DNA from: Betaproteobacteria bacterium
Lineage (GTDB): Bacteria > Pseudomonadota > Gammaproteobacteria > Burkholderiales > SG8-39
Direction: 5' to 3'
Length of the DNA stretch: 64,000 nt
Assembly (NCBI GenBank): GCA_005881575.1
Contig: VBCA01000007.1
Coordinates: 1 to 64,000 of the forward strand
The stretch's first letter is position 1. Each line of letters starts with the position of its first letter. Below the pieces are notes generated by a model that was not told the DNA's origin, made no database searches, and saw nothing but the letters and a program-made list of their open reading frames with translations. Positions 33,430 to 41,495 of this stretch are shown here, in pieces. Position numbers and translations under genes: made by a program.

Positions 33430-34503
33430 CTAACGCGCCTGATTCACGAAGATCTCGTCGTACAGGCCGTCCCACTTCTTGTAACGATCGAGGACTTCGC
33501 CCGGGTCGATCAGGTCGAGCGGCAATTCCCGGACGGGATTCCTTATCGCATTGTTGGTCACGACGAAATCGTGGCTCGCGAGTATCTTTTGGCCCTCGGT
33601 CAGCTCGAACTCGTAGAACAACAGCGCCGCCGCGGGATGGGGCGCGCGACGGGTCACGCCGATGGCGTGAGGCCTTGCGACCGCCTTCCCGCCGAGAAAG
33701 AACCAGTCGATAGGCTGGCCTGCCTTCTTCAGTCGTTCGGGCATATAGCTGTACACGGTGAGCGCGAGAGGCACCTCGCCTGAAGCCGTCAGCGTGGTCA
33801 GCAGCGTATAGCCCTTGCGCACCGAAACGCCGTTCTTGCGCACGATCTCCTTGAGCAGCGCCACGCCTTTCTCTTCCCCGCCCATTTGTCCCACGACCGC
33901 GAGCAACCATTCCGCGTTGTACCTCTCGATGCCGAGACGGCCCTTCCATCTCGCGTCGAGCAGATCCTCCCATCGCTGCGGCAGCTCGGATTTCTTGACC
34001 AGGTTCGTGTTGTAGGCCTGAACGACGTAATCCAAGGACACCGCGGTCCATTCCCGATGCGGGGCCAGGGCGGCCGGCATCAAGGTCGGGAAGGCGGGCG
34101 ACTCCACTTTCTGCAGCACGCCCTCGCGGTGGAGCATCTCCAGCGTCAGGCTGCTCTGCTCGATCACGTCTGCGCCCGCCCGGCCGCTGCGTGTCTCGTT
34201 GACGACACGGTTCAGTATCTCCTCCCTGCCCGCGCGCCAGAAATTGACGCGTACGCCATACTTCTTCGTGAAGGCTTGGATGACCGGCCGCATATCGTTG
34301 GTTTGCGTCCCGGCGTAGAGAGTCACTTCGCCTTCCTTCTGCGCCCCGCGGACAAGCACCTGCTCGCGGTCGGCGCCGGCATAGCGCGCGAGCCGCGCCA
34401 TCTCCGGAGTGCTCTCGACCGCGAGCGAGATCGCCGACAGCAGCAGGCCGCACAGACCCAAGCTTCGGATATCCGCTGCGCTCAGGGTTTCTCTTCCAGC
34501 CAT
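33430..34503 (-). CDS. periplasmic solute-binding protein, ABC type 2 (iron/polyamine-like)
   Basis: 357 residues. A hydrophobic segment (IRSLGLCGLLLSAISLA) serves as signal. The type-2 periplasmic fold is seen in KEGEVTLYAGTQTNDM, FTKKYGVRVNFWRAG, VVNETRSGRAGADVIE, LPQRWEDLLDARWKGRLGI and RAPHPAAALLFYEF. This is the Fbp/PotD-like group that often binds ferric iron, phosphonate or thiamine-like ligands. No permease or ATPase genes are adjacent, so it is an orphan receptor. A 31-bp gap separates it from the upstream ACMSD-like hydrolase gene, suggesting cotranscription. Confidence 0.78.
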   Translation of the reverse strand: MAGRETLSAADIRSLGLCGLLLSAISLAVESTPEMARLARYAGADREQVLVRGAQKEGEVTLYAGTQTNDMRPVIQAFTKKYGVRVNFWRAGREEILNRVVNETRSGRAGADVIEQSSLTLEMLHREGVLQKVESPAFPTLMPAALAPHREWTAVSLDYVVQAYNTNLVKKSELPQRWEDLLDARWKGRLGIERYNAEWLLAVVGQMGGEEKGVALLKEIVRKNGVSVRKGYTLLTTLTASGEVPLALTVYSYMPERLKKAGQPIDWFFLGGKAVARPHAIGVTRRAPHPAAALLFYEFELTEGQKILASHDFVVTNNAIRNPVRELPLDLIDPGEVLDRYKKWDGLYDEIFVNQAR

Positions 34504-34534
34504 CGGATCGGCAGGCCTCTAGGCGCGTGGAAAG

Positions 34535-35569
34535 CTATAAGCCGTACAGCCGCTTGGGGTTCTCCCACAGGATCTTGTTCGCCGTCGCCGCGCCGATCGC
34601 GCCGCCTTGACGCAGCTTGCGCAGCGCGTGCAGCTCCGAGGCCGTGTCGTTGTGGCCATAATCGGTGCCGATGACGATGTTCTCCTCGCCTATCCGTTCG
34701 AGGATGAGATCGAGGTCGTCCGAGGTCTGGCAGGCGACGTACATGCGGTTCTCCTTGAGCGCAGCCTTGCTGAGAAAAGGCTCGCCCCGCTTCCCAAACC
34801 GCACCGAAAGATCGTTCATGACGTAGGGCAACCACTGCGCGCTCACTTCGATGAATGCCCAGCGCAAATCCGGAAACTTCACCGGCACCCGCTTGAGAAG
34901 AAGATCATGAAAGGTCCCGACGACGGATAATTTGAACGTCGAGAAACCGGAGTCGGTGAAGAACAGCTCGAAGTGATCGAAGTTGCCGGTGGAGGCATGG
35001 ATGCAGATAGGCAGGTTCAGCGCCTGCGCCGCCGCGTAGAGCGGAAAGAAGTAGGGATCGGAGATGCGCTGATCGTCCTCGAAGGCGCGCACGAACACGC
35101 CGCAGGCGCCGTGCTCCTTGCCGAAATGGATTTCCTCCAGAGCTTTTTCGCGGTCGCCCATGGGAGGAATCACCACCCAACGCAGGCGCTCCGGAGCCTG
35201 GCGCCAGATGCTCGCCAGCCAGCGGTTGTAGCTCCTGCAAAGCGCGGTGTCGACCTCGACCCGCTTGGTCAGCGGTCTGAGAAAAAGAGACGGGTAAAGC
35301 ACGTGCACGTCGACGCCGAGCTCGTCCATGTGCGCGACACGCTTCGCGATATCGGCGGCCTCGCGCGCCCCCTCCGGCGTGTCTTGGCCGATGTTGGCAT
35401 TCTTCGCGAAGACCCGGTCATCGATGAGCCAGTATTCGGAGGCGCGGGTGCGGCCGCTCTTGCGCGCGAGCACCGCGGGCCGGTACTCTTCTTGTTCGTC
35501 CGGCATAAACGTCCAGGTCCGTTCCGTTTCCACCACGTGCGAGTCTGCGTCGATGACGGGCATCTTCAA
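34535..35569 (-). CDS. amidohydrolase family 2 (ACMSD-like) metal-dependent hydrolase/decarboxylase
   Basis: 344 residues with a strong Shine-Dalgarno (GGAGG). TIM-barrel signatures: VIDADSHVVE at the N-terminus, IHASTGNFDHFE in the middle and GTDYGHNDTAS near the C-terminus, with the metal-binding or catalytic Asp. No signal peptide, so cytoplasmic. Members decarboxylate or hydrolyse aromatic and heterocyclic acids. The neighbouring Bug receptor (divergent) and the binding protein gene downstream suggest a substrate import-and-cleavage unit (inference). Confidence 0.78.
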   Translation of the reverse strand: MKMPVIDADSHVVETERTWTFMPDEQEEYRPAVLARKSGRTRASEYWLIDDRVFAKNANIGQDTPEGAREAADIAKRVAHMDELGVDVHVLYPSLFLRPLTKRVEVDTALCRSYNRWLASIWRQAPERLRWVVIPPMGDREKALEEIHFGKEHGACGVFVRAFEDDQRISDPYFFPLYAAAQALNLPICIHASTGNFDHFELFFTDSGFSTFKLSVVGTFHDLLLKRVPVKFPDLRWAFIEVSAQWLPYVMNDLSVRFGKRGEPFLSKAALKENRMYVACQTSDDLDLILERIGEENIVIGTDYGHNDTASELHALRKLRQGGAIGAATANKILWENPKRLYGL

Positions 35570-35645
35570 GCCTCCTGTTGGCCCGCGAAAATGGAGCGTG
35601 CTCTTTCCTGCGGCCCTGAGATGGCGTGCTCCGCAGGCGTCAGCG

Positions 35646-35667
35646 CTATTTTGATACTATTTTGATC
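35646..35667. promoter_or_regulatory. two tandem 11-bp direct repeats, possible operator
   Basis: CTATTTTGATA is followed directly by CTATTTTGATC. The 11-bp period places both copies on one face of the helix. It lies in the divergent gap between the ACMSD-like gene and a Bug receptor, 32 bp before the latter's ATG. This is the geometry used by OmpR/PhoB-type regulators, inferred only from spacing. Confidence 0.35.
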
Positions 35668-35698
35668 CGCCGCCGAGGCCGCTCGGGCTGCATAGGAC

Positions 35699-36676
35699 AT
35701 GACCGCCAGAAAGATCATGCTTGGCCGAACCCTGCTTGCCGGCGCGGTGGCATTCGCTCTCTCGGTCCAGGCCCAGGAACAAGACTATCCCGGCAGTCCG
35801 ATCAAGATCGTCGTCCCGGCCGCGCCCGGGGCCACGACCGACACTTTGGCGCGTATCATCGCCGGCGAGCTGCAGAGAAAATGGGGCCGGCCGGCCATCG
35901 TCGACAACCGCGCGGGCGCGGCCGGCAACATCGGCGCGGAATACGCCATAAAAGCCAATCCGGACGGCTACACGCTCCTGTTCTCCTATCCGGCGCCGCT
36001 GGTCGTCAACAAGAGCCTTTATCCCAAGCTCGCCCACGATCCGGATGCGTTCGGGCCGGTCTCACTGGTCGGGACGGCGCCCCTGGTGCTGGCGGTGCAC
36101 CCCAATGGGGTCGCGAACAGCGTGCAGCAGCTGATCGCCTTCGCCAGGGCCCATCCGAACCGGCTCAACTATGCTTCGCAGGGAAACGGCACCACCGGCC
36201 ACCTTGCGGCCGAGATGTTCAAATCGCTGGCCGGAGTCATGATCGTCCACGTGCCGTACAAGAGCAGCGCTCCCGCCCAGACGGCCCTGTTGAGCGGACA
36301 GGTGGACATGATGTTCGTGGAACTCAGCTCCGTGCTTCCGCAACTCTCCGCCAGCAAGCTGCGCGCGCTCGCGGTGGGCGGCGAAAGGCGCAGTCCTCTC
36401 CTGCCCGAAATCCCCGCAATGTCCGAGGTGCTGCCGGGATTCGTCGCCTTGACCTGGTTCGGCATGGTGGCGCCGCCGGGGACGCCGGCCGCGATAGTGA
36501 ACAAGCTTTCCGCTGCGATCGCCCAGACGCTGCAGCAGCCCGATGTCGCGAAAAGGCTGCTCGGCATGAGCGTCGACGCGATCGGGAGCACGCCGGCGGA
36601 AATGGCGCTGTTCCTGCGCCAGGAACGCGAGCGCTGGGGCAAGGTGATCCGCGCCACGGGCGCGACGGCGGAATAG
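35699..36676 (+). CDS. Bug/TctC-family tripartite tricarboxylate transporter receptor
   Basis: 325 residues. Signal peptide MTARKIMLGRTLLAGAVAFA with cleavage near VQAQ. Bug hallmarks: YPGSPIKIVVPAAPGATTD, VDNRAGAAGNIG, DGYTLLFSY, VHVPYKSSAP and a WGKVIRATGATAE end. It diverges from the ACMSD-like gene. The next gene on this strand (GlcG/HbpS-like) starts 129 bp later. No permease is nearby in this direction. Ligand unknown, possibly an aromatic acid given the neighbour. Confidence 0.87.
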   Translation: MTARKIMLGRTLLAGAVAFALSVQAQEQDYPGSPIKIVVPAAPGATTDTLARIIAGELQRKWGRPAIVDNRAGAAGNIGAEYAIKANPDGYTLLFSYPAPLVVNKSLYPKLAHDPDAFGPVSLVGTAPLVLAVHPNGVANSVQQLIAFARAHPNRLNYASQGNGTTGHLAAEMFKSLAGVMIVHVPYKSSAPAQTALLSGQVDMMFVELSSVLPQLSASKLRALAVGGERRSPLLPEIPAMSEVLPGFVALTWFGMVAPPGTPAAIVNKLSAAIAQTLQQPDVAKRLLGMSVDAIGSTPAEMALFLRQERERWGKVIRATGATAE

Positions 36677-36805
36677 GCGGGCGCGGCGGTGCTCGCCGCC
36701 GGTTCGACGGTACGGATAGTAGAATCAATTCGCCGCTGAAGCCATGGGTGGCACCGCCGCGATCGCACGGGTCTTGTGGTCGTACAACGATTGGGAGTTA
36801 CAGTC

Positions 36806-37591
36806 ATGAAACAGGCCAGGCAGGTGCTTTCAGTACCGTTGAGCGCAATAGCTTTTGCCTTGATCGCCAGTCAAGGGGCATTCGCCGATAATAACGAGTC
36901 GGAAGGATGCGTCGGGCTTCCGAGCCAGGCGCAGTTGAAGGCAGCGCTCGTTAACGCGGTTACGGTGGAAACCAGCGGCCTCGACTTCCAGATGTGGGCC
37001 ACCGTCGTCGACCGCGACGGCGTGGTGTGCGCGGTCGCGTTTTCAGGGGCCGATCGCGGGTCGCAGTGGCCAGGGAGCCGCGTGATTTCAGCGCAGAAGG
37101 CGAATACGGCTAACGCGTTCAGCCTTGACGGACTCGCGCTATCGACGGCCAATCTTTATTCGGCGGTCCAGCCCGGCGGCAGCCTCTACGGCTTGCAGCA
37201 CAGCAATCCGGTCGACACAGGCGTCGCGTATATGGGGCCATCGGCGAGCTACGGCAAAACGAGCGATCCGATGGTCGGCAAAAAAATCGGAGGCGTGAAC
37301 GTTTTCGGAGGAGGACTCGCGCTATACAACAGTGCCAGACGCGTGGTTGGGGCCGTCGGGGTAAGCGGCGACACCTCATGCGCCGACCACAACATCGGCT
37401 GGCGCGTCCGCCACAATCTCATCCTAGATTACGTCCCTGCCGGTGTAAGCGGCGATTCGAGGCGTCCAGACAATATCGTGTTCGACATATCGCCGAACCC
37501 GTCCGGTGGAACCGGCATTAGCGCTGGAGGGTTTGGTCATCCCACCTGCATCAACACCTCCGACCCGAAAGCGTTGCCGCCGGTGCGTTGA
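36806..37591 (+). CDS. exported GlcG/HbpS-family protein
   Basis: 261 residues from ATG 36806, preceded by GGGAG. Signal peptide ending near GAFA. The DUF336/GlcG domain is recognised by LKAALVNAVTVETSG, ATVVDRDGVVCAV, ISAQKANTANAFS and VGAVGVSGDTSCADHNI, in the usual order. Family members bind haem or degrade metabolites; the exported forms resemble HbpS. The middle contains a longer-than-usual loop (GLQHSNPVDTGVAYMGP). The last 50 residues (PDNIVFDISPNPSGGTG) are not part of the common domain. Function uncertain. Confidence 0.72.
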   Translation: MKQARQVLSVPLSAIAFALIASQGAFADNNESEGCVGLPSQAQLKAALVNAVTVETSGLDFQMWATVVDRDGVVCAVAFSGADRGSQWPGSRVISAQKANTANAFSLDGLALSTANLYSAVQPGGSLYGLQHSNPVDTGVAYMGPSASYGKTSDPMVGKKIGGVNVFGGGLALYNSARRVVGAVGVSGDTSCADHNIGWRVRHNLILDYVPAGVSGDSRRPDNIVFDISPNPSGGTGISAGGFGHPTCINTSDPKALPPVR

Positions 37592-37698
37592 CGGGAGATC
37601 GAGCTAGCGTGGCCCGGCCGGAGAAAGCGCAAGTAGAAGCGGCACAAACCCGGCCGGCGCTGCGCGTTCTTTGTTGGGCGGAATCGTACGCCGATATT

Positions 37699-39180
37699 TC
37701 ATCTTGCAGCGCGATACAAGCGCCGCAACAGTGGGACGGAAACCACCGCCAGGGCCAGAATCCCCAGGGAGCCCGCGATCGGCCGCTCGAAGAACGCGAA
37801 TATCCGCCCGTCCGCCTTGATCATGGAGCTGATGAAGTTCTCCTCCAGCATGGCGCCGAGCACCATGCCCAGGATCGCCGGCGCGACCGGGAAGCCGTTC
37901 TCTTCCATGACGTAGGCGACCAGACCGAAGGCGAGCATCAGCACCACGCCGAAGATCGAATTGTTGATGGCGAACGAACCGACCACGCAGAAAAGCAGGA
38001 TCACCGGCATCAGCACTTCGCGCGGCGCGCGCAGCATCTGCTTGGCGCACTTGATCGCCGCGATTCCGAGCGGCAGCATCAGCAGGTTGGCGAGGATGAA
38101 CACGAGAAAGATGGCGTAGATCGAGGCCGCGTTGTTCATGAAGATCGTCGGCCCCGGGTTCAGGCCCTTGATGTACAGCACGCCGATCACGATCGCGGTG
38201 ATCGAATCACCCGGGATGCCGAACACCAGCGCCGGGATCCACGCGCCCGCGAGCGCGCTGTTATTGGAGGCGCCGGCCTCGATGATGCCCTCGATGTGGC
38301 CGGTGCCGAACTTTTCGGGCTCCTTGGAGAAGCGCTTCGACATCGCATAGGACATCCACGCCGCGATGTCGGCGCCCGCGCCGGGCAGTGCGCCGATCGC
38401 GGTGCCGAGCACGCTGCCGCGCAGCGCCTGCATGGGATAGCGCTTCGTGAGCGTCCACATGCCGCGGAACACGTTGCCGATCTTCGTCTGCGCCATTTCC
38501 CAGGGCTCATCGATCGAGCCGATATTGCGGATGATTTCCGACACGGCGAACATTCCGATCATGATCGGGATCAGCGTGAAGCCGCCGGCGAGCTCGGCGT
38601 TGCCGAAAGTGAAGCGCGGGAACCCGGCCGGATTGTCGAGGCCGATCGCCGAGACGAGCAGGCCGAACAGGAGCGACACGATGCCTTTCAGCGGATTGGC
38701 GTGGGCGAGAAACACCGCGCTGAAAAGTCCGAGCACCACCAGCCAGAAGTACTCGAACGACGAGAACTTGAGCGCCACCTCGGCGAGCGCGGGCGCCGCC
38801 GCGATCAATACCGCCGTGCCGAAGAGCCCGCCAATGACCGAGAACACCAGCCCCGCGCCGAGCGCGAGCTCGCCCTCGCCTTTCTTCGTCAGCGCGTAAG
38901 CTTCGTCGGTATAGGCGGCCGACGCCGGCGTTCCCGGCATCCGCAACAGGCAGCTCGGGATGTCGCCCGCGAAGATCGCCATCGCGGTCGCCGTGACGAT
39001 CGACGCGATCGCGGGAACCGGCGGCATGAAGAAGGTGACCGGCACGAGGAGCGCCGTCGCCATCGTCGCGGTGAGGCCCGGCACTGCGCCCACGAAGAGA
39101 CCAAAGGCCGCCGACGCGAGGATGACCCAAAGCACGTACGGGTCGAAGACCAGCGCGAATGCTTGAGCTAGAACGCCCAT
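37699..39180 (-). CDS. tctA: tripartite tricarboxylate transporter permease, large subunit
   Basis: 493 residues from ATG 39180, which overlaps the tctB stop region by 13 nt. About 11-12 membrane helices. TctA signatures are AVPGLTATMATALLVPVTFF, GDIPSCLLRMPGTPASAAYTDE, GALPGAGADIAAWMSYA and FGIPGDSITAIVIG. It forms the large inner-membrane subunit with TctB and works with the receptor encoded upstream. This is the only permease set for the five Bug receptors in the window, so it may serve several of them. Confidence 0.9.
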   Translation of the reverse strand: MGVLAQAFALVFDPYVLWVILASAAFGLFVGAVPGLTATMATALLVPVTFFMPPVPAIASIVTATAMAIFAGDIPSCLLRMPGTPASAAYTDEAYALTKKGEGELALGAGLVFSVIGGLFGTAVLIAAAPALAEVALKFSSFEYFWLVVLGLFSAVFLAHANPLKGIVSLLFGLLVSAIGLDNPAGFPRFTFGNAELAGGFTLIPIMIGMFAVSEIIRNIGSIDEPWEMAQTKIGNVFRGMWTLTKRYPMQALRGSVLGTAIGALPGAGADIAAWMSYAMSKRFSKEPEKFGTGHIEGIIEAGASNNSALAGAWIPALVFGIPGDSITAIVIGVLYIKGLNPGPTIFMNNAASIYAIFLVFILANLLMLPLGIAAIKCAKQMLRAPREVLMPVILLFCVVGSFAINNSIFGVVLMLAFGLVAYVMEENGFPVAPAILGMVLGAMLEENFISSMIKADGRIFAFFERPIAGSLGILALAVVSVPLLRRLYRAAR

Positions 39181-39635
39181 CGTTCGAGCACGCCCCAAGG
39201 CAGCGGCACGCGCAGCACCCTGTAGAACGCGAAGTGGATCACCACTGTGGCAACGACCGCGACCAGCGCGGTGACGCGCCACGATGCGCCGAGTGCGCGC
39301 ATCCACACCGCGAGGATCAGCACGCCGGTGATATGAAATCCGAGCGCATCGGCAAGCAGGATGTAGGCGACCAGCCCTGCGAGGACCATGGCAACCGCGC
39401 GGCGCGGGCGCTGCCGCTGCATCCACTGCGGCATCGCGAAGAGCGGCGCGCGCTCACGCAAGCCGGCGCGAACGAGAAGCGCACCGCAGATTGCGAGACC
39501 GATGGCGATCAGCCCGGGAAACCACGCCGGGCCGAATTTCTGGCCCGGCATGGCGGGAAACCCCTGGATATGCCAGAGGATGAGCGCGGCAAGTGCGACC
39601 AGCGCCGCGCCGGTCAGCGCATCGTTGACTTTTAT
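39168..39635 (-). CDS. tctB: tripartite tricarboxylate transporter small subunit, non-canonical start
   Basis: 155 residues if read from 39635. The first ATG in frame is at 39551 and would delete the first membrane helix. Homology clearly extends upstream: K-V-N-D-A-L-T-G then ALVALAALILWHIQGFPAMP, the standard TctB N-terminus. The codon where Met is expected is ATA, inside ATAA, where TAA is the stop of the upstream receptor gene. A single G-to-A change of an ATGA overlap would produce exactly this. Four membrane helices in total. Either AUA is used, or translation starts internally and the subunit is impaired. Confidence 0.78.
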   Translation of the reverse strand: MKVNDALTGAALVALAALILWHIQGFPAMPGQKFGPAWFPGLIAIGLAICGALLVRAGLRERAPLFAMPQWMQRQRPRRAVAMVLAGLVAYILLADALGFHITGVLILAVWMRALGASWRVTALVAVVATVVIHFAFYRVLRVPLPWGVLERWAF

Positions 39636-40582
39636 TTGGCCAGCCCTACCGCTTTGAGCGCCGCTCCGAGGTTCGCGTCCGAGGCGGCCATGAACTTGGC
39701 GGTTTCCCGGGGATCGGCCCAGACCACGCCGAAGCCGCGGCTCGCCATGAAGTCCTTGTACTCCTTCGAGTCATAGACCTTCTTCAGGGCGGTGACGAGG
39801 GTACGCTGCGCGTCGGCGGGAATTCCCTTCGGGGCGGCAATCACACGCCAGGCTGCGATCTGCCAGTTGGTGCCGAGTTCCTGCTTGAGCGTCGGCAGGT
39901 TCGGGTACAGGGCCGGCGGGCTTCCGTCCATGATGGCGAGCGCGCGCACCTTGCCCGCGTCGATCATCGAGCGTGCTTCCGGAAGCGAGCACGGTACGAC
40001 GTCGACGCCGCCGGCGACCATGTCCTGCAACCCGGGCGCGGCGCCGTTCGAGGGCACCCACGGCAGCGCATTCGGATCGATTCCCTGGTCCTTGAGGAGC
40101 CCGGCGATGGCGAGATGCCAGATGCCGCCCTGCCCGGTGCCGGAGGCCTTCATCTTCCCCGGATTGGACTTGATGGCCTGGAGCAGATCCTTCATCGACT
40201 TGTAAGGCGAGTCGGCGCGCACGTTGACGCCCGCGGGATCCGCATTCACCAGCCCGATGGGCGTGTAGTCGGTGTGCCTGAGCTGCGTGAGACCCACGTG
40301 GTGCATCATCGTGATCTCGACCGTGATCAGGCCGAGCGTGTAGCCGTCGGGCGCCGAGGACGCGATCGCCTGGTGGCCGACCACGCCCGAGCCGCCGGTG
40401 CGGTTCACCACGTTCACCGGCTGCTTGAGCTCCTTCTCCAGCAGGCTTCCGATGATGCGCGCCGTCGCGTCGGTGCCGCCGCCCGCGCCCCAGGGCACGA
40501 TGAGCTGGATCGGGCGCTGTGGATACTGGGCAAGAGCGGACGATGCGGCGAACAGCAATGCCGCGAGCAGTAGTTTTCGCAT
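39632..40582 (-). CDS. tctC: Bug/TctC receptor of the tctCBA operon
   Basis: 316 residues. Signal peptide MRKLLLAALLFAASSALAQ. Mature start YPQRPIQLIVPWGAGGGTD, then VNRTGGSGVVG, DGYTLGLITV and a GLAK end. It lacks the VHVPYKG block of the other four; the equivalent reads LPWVPSNGAAPGLQDMVAGG, as in receptors genetically linked to TctAB. Its stop overlaps the tctB start, so C, B and A are coupled in the order of transcription. This is the cognate receptor of the permease. Substrate is probably a carboxylate such as citrate or a related acid. Confidence 0.88.
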   Translation of the reverse strand: MRKLLLAALLFAASSALAQYPQRPIQLIVPWGAGGGTDATARIIGSLLEKELKQPVNVVNRTGGSGVVGHQAIASSAPDGYTLGLITVEITMMHHVGLTQLRHTDYTPIGLVNADPAGVNVRADSPYKSMKDLLQAIKSNPGKMKASGTGQGGIWHLAIAGLLKDQGIDPNALPWVPSNGAAPGLQDMVAGGVDVVPCSLPEARSMIDAGKVRALAIMDGSPPALYPNLPTLKQELGTNWQIAAWRVIAAPKGIPADAQRTLVTALKKVYDSKEYKDFMASRGFGVVWADPRETAKFMAASDANLGAALKAVGLAK

Positions 40583-40616
40583 GACCCCTCCTACGTTCAG
40601 GTACGGTGCTTAAGTC

Positions 40617-41414
40617 TTAGCCCTCGCAAACCGGGAGCATCAACGCCTGGAGCACCTCGCTAGTCGAGCGGTTCTGCACGAAGGCCGCAACGCCCAAGTT
40701 CTTGGCGTTCGTGCCCGGGAGCAGCGGCAGCGCGCGTTTCTCCTCGAGCTTCGGACCTTCGCCGAAGCCGATCGGGCCGATCCATTCGCGCACCACGAAA
40801 TCGTGCTCGAGCCGCCTGCCGCGGTTCTCGCCGGCGGCCACGTCGCTCGCGAGCTTGTTCTCGTAGGCGGCCAGATACACCGCGGCGTTTTTCTGCTCGG
40901 CCGGATCGACGAGCATCGCGGAAAGCTCGGCGTGGATGGCATCGGGCGCGATCGCGCGGATTGCGAGCGCGATCCTCGCGCGCGCCGGGCGGGAATTGAT
41001 GCGCGTCACCTGTTCTGCGAATTCGCCGTCCGACCAGCGGCGGAAATCCTGCCCCTGCAGCAGCACCTGCGGAGTGTAGACGATCACGGGGCGCTTCAAC
41101 TGCGCGAGCTTGCGCTGACGCACGGAGAATTCGCCTTTGGCGAACGGATCCTTCCAGCCGATGTAATCCCAGTAATCGACGTGGAGCGCGAGCGGCACCA
41201 CCTGATCGGGCCTGAAGCCCTGCCCGAAGAGCGAGGACAGCCAGTGGTCGGCCGCGGGGCAACTATCGCAGCCCTCCGACGTATACAGCTCGACCAGCGC
41301 GGCGGTGCGCGGCCCGCTGGTGGCCGAGCACGCCGGTTCGGCGGCGCGCGCGGCGAAGGTAAAGGCGAAGGCGAGCGCGACTGCGATCGTTGCAAGGGCG
41401 TGTTTCGATTTCAT
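40617..41414 (-). CDS. DUF1223 thioredoxin-fold protein, exported
   Basis: 265 residues with Sec signal (cleavage near ARAAE). The thioredoxin-like core has VELYTSEGCDSCPAAD with a C-x-x-C pair, LALHVDYWDYIGWKDPFA and VYTPQVLLQG, the diagnostic DUF1223 blocks. It is periplasmic and probably acts in thiol redox, though no substrate is known. It lies 34 bp upstream of tctC on the same strand, so it may be cotranscribed with that operon, and it diverges from the MFS gene. Confidence 0.82.
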   Translation of the reverse strand: MKSKHALATIAVALAFAFTFAARAAEPACSATSGPRTAALVELYTSEGCDSCPAADHWLSSLFGQGFRPDQVVPLALHVDYWDYIGWKDPFAKGEFSVRQRKLAQLKRPVIVYTPQVLLQGQDFRRWSDGEFAEQVTRINSRPARARIALAIRAIAPDAIHAELSAMLVDPAEQKNAAVYLAAYENKLASDVAAGENRGRRLEHDFVVREWIGPIGFGEGPKLEEKRALPLLPGTNAKNLGVAAFVQNRSTSEVLQALMLPVCEG

Positions 41415-41495
41415 ACTTGTCTTGCGTCGGCGGGACGGGTTCCTTCCTTACAGCGGCGCATGGTACACGCAACTGCGCACTAGTACCATCTGCGC

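Noticed and set aside
33242-34453. Upstream extension of the SoxC-like gene to 844 residues
   Set aside because: The extension is out-of-frame reading of the binding-protein gene. The Tat signal starts at 33241.
36680-36710. GC-rich hairpin after a Bug gene
   Set aside because: GCGGCG/CGCCGC can pair, but no T-tract follows, and such stems occur by chance in GC-rich DNA.
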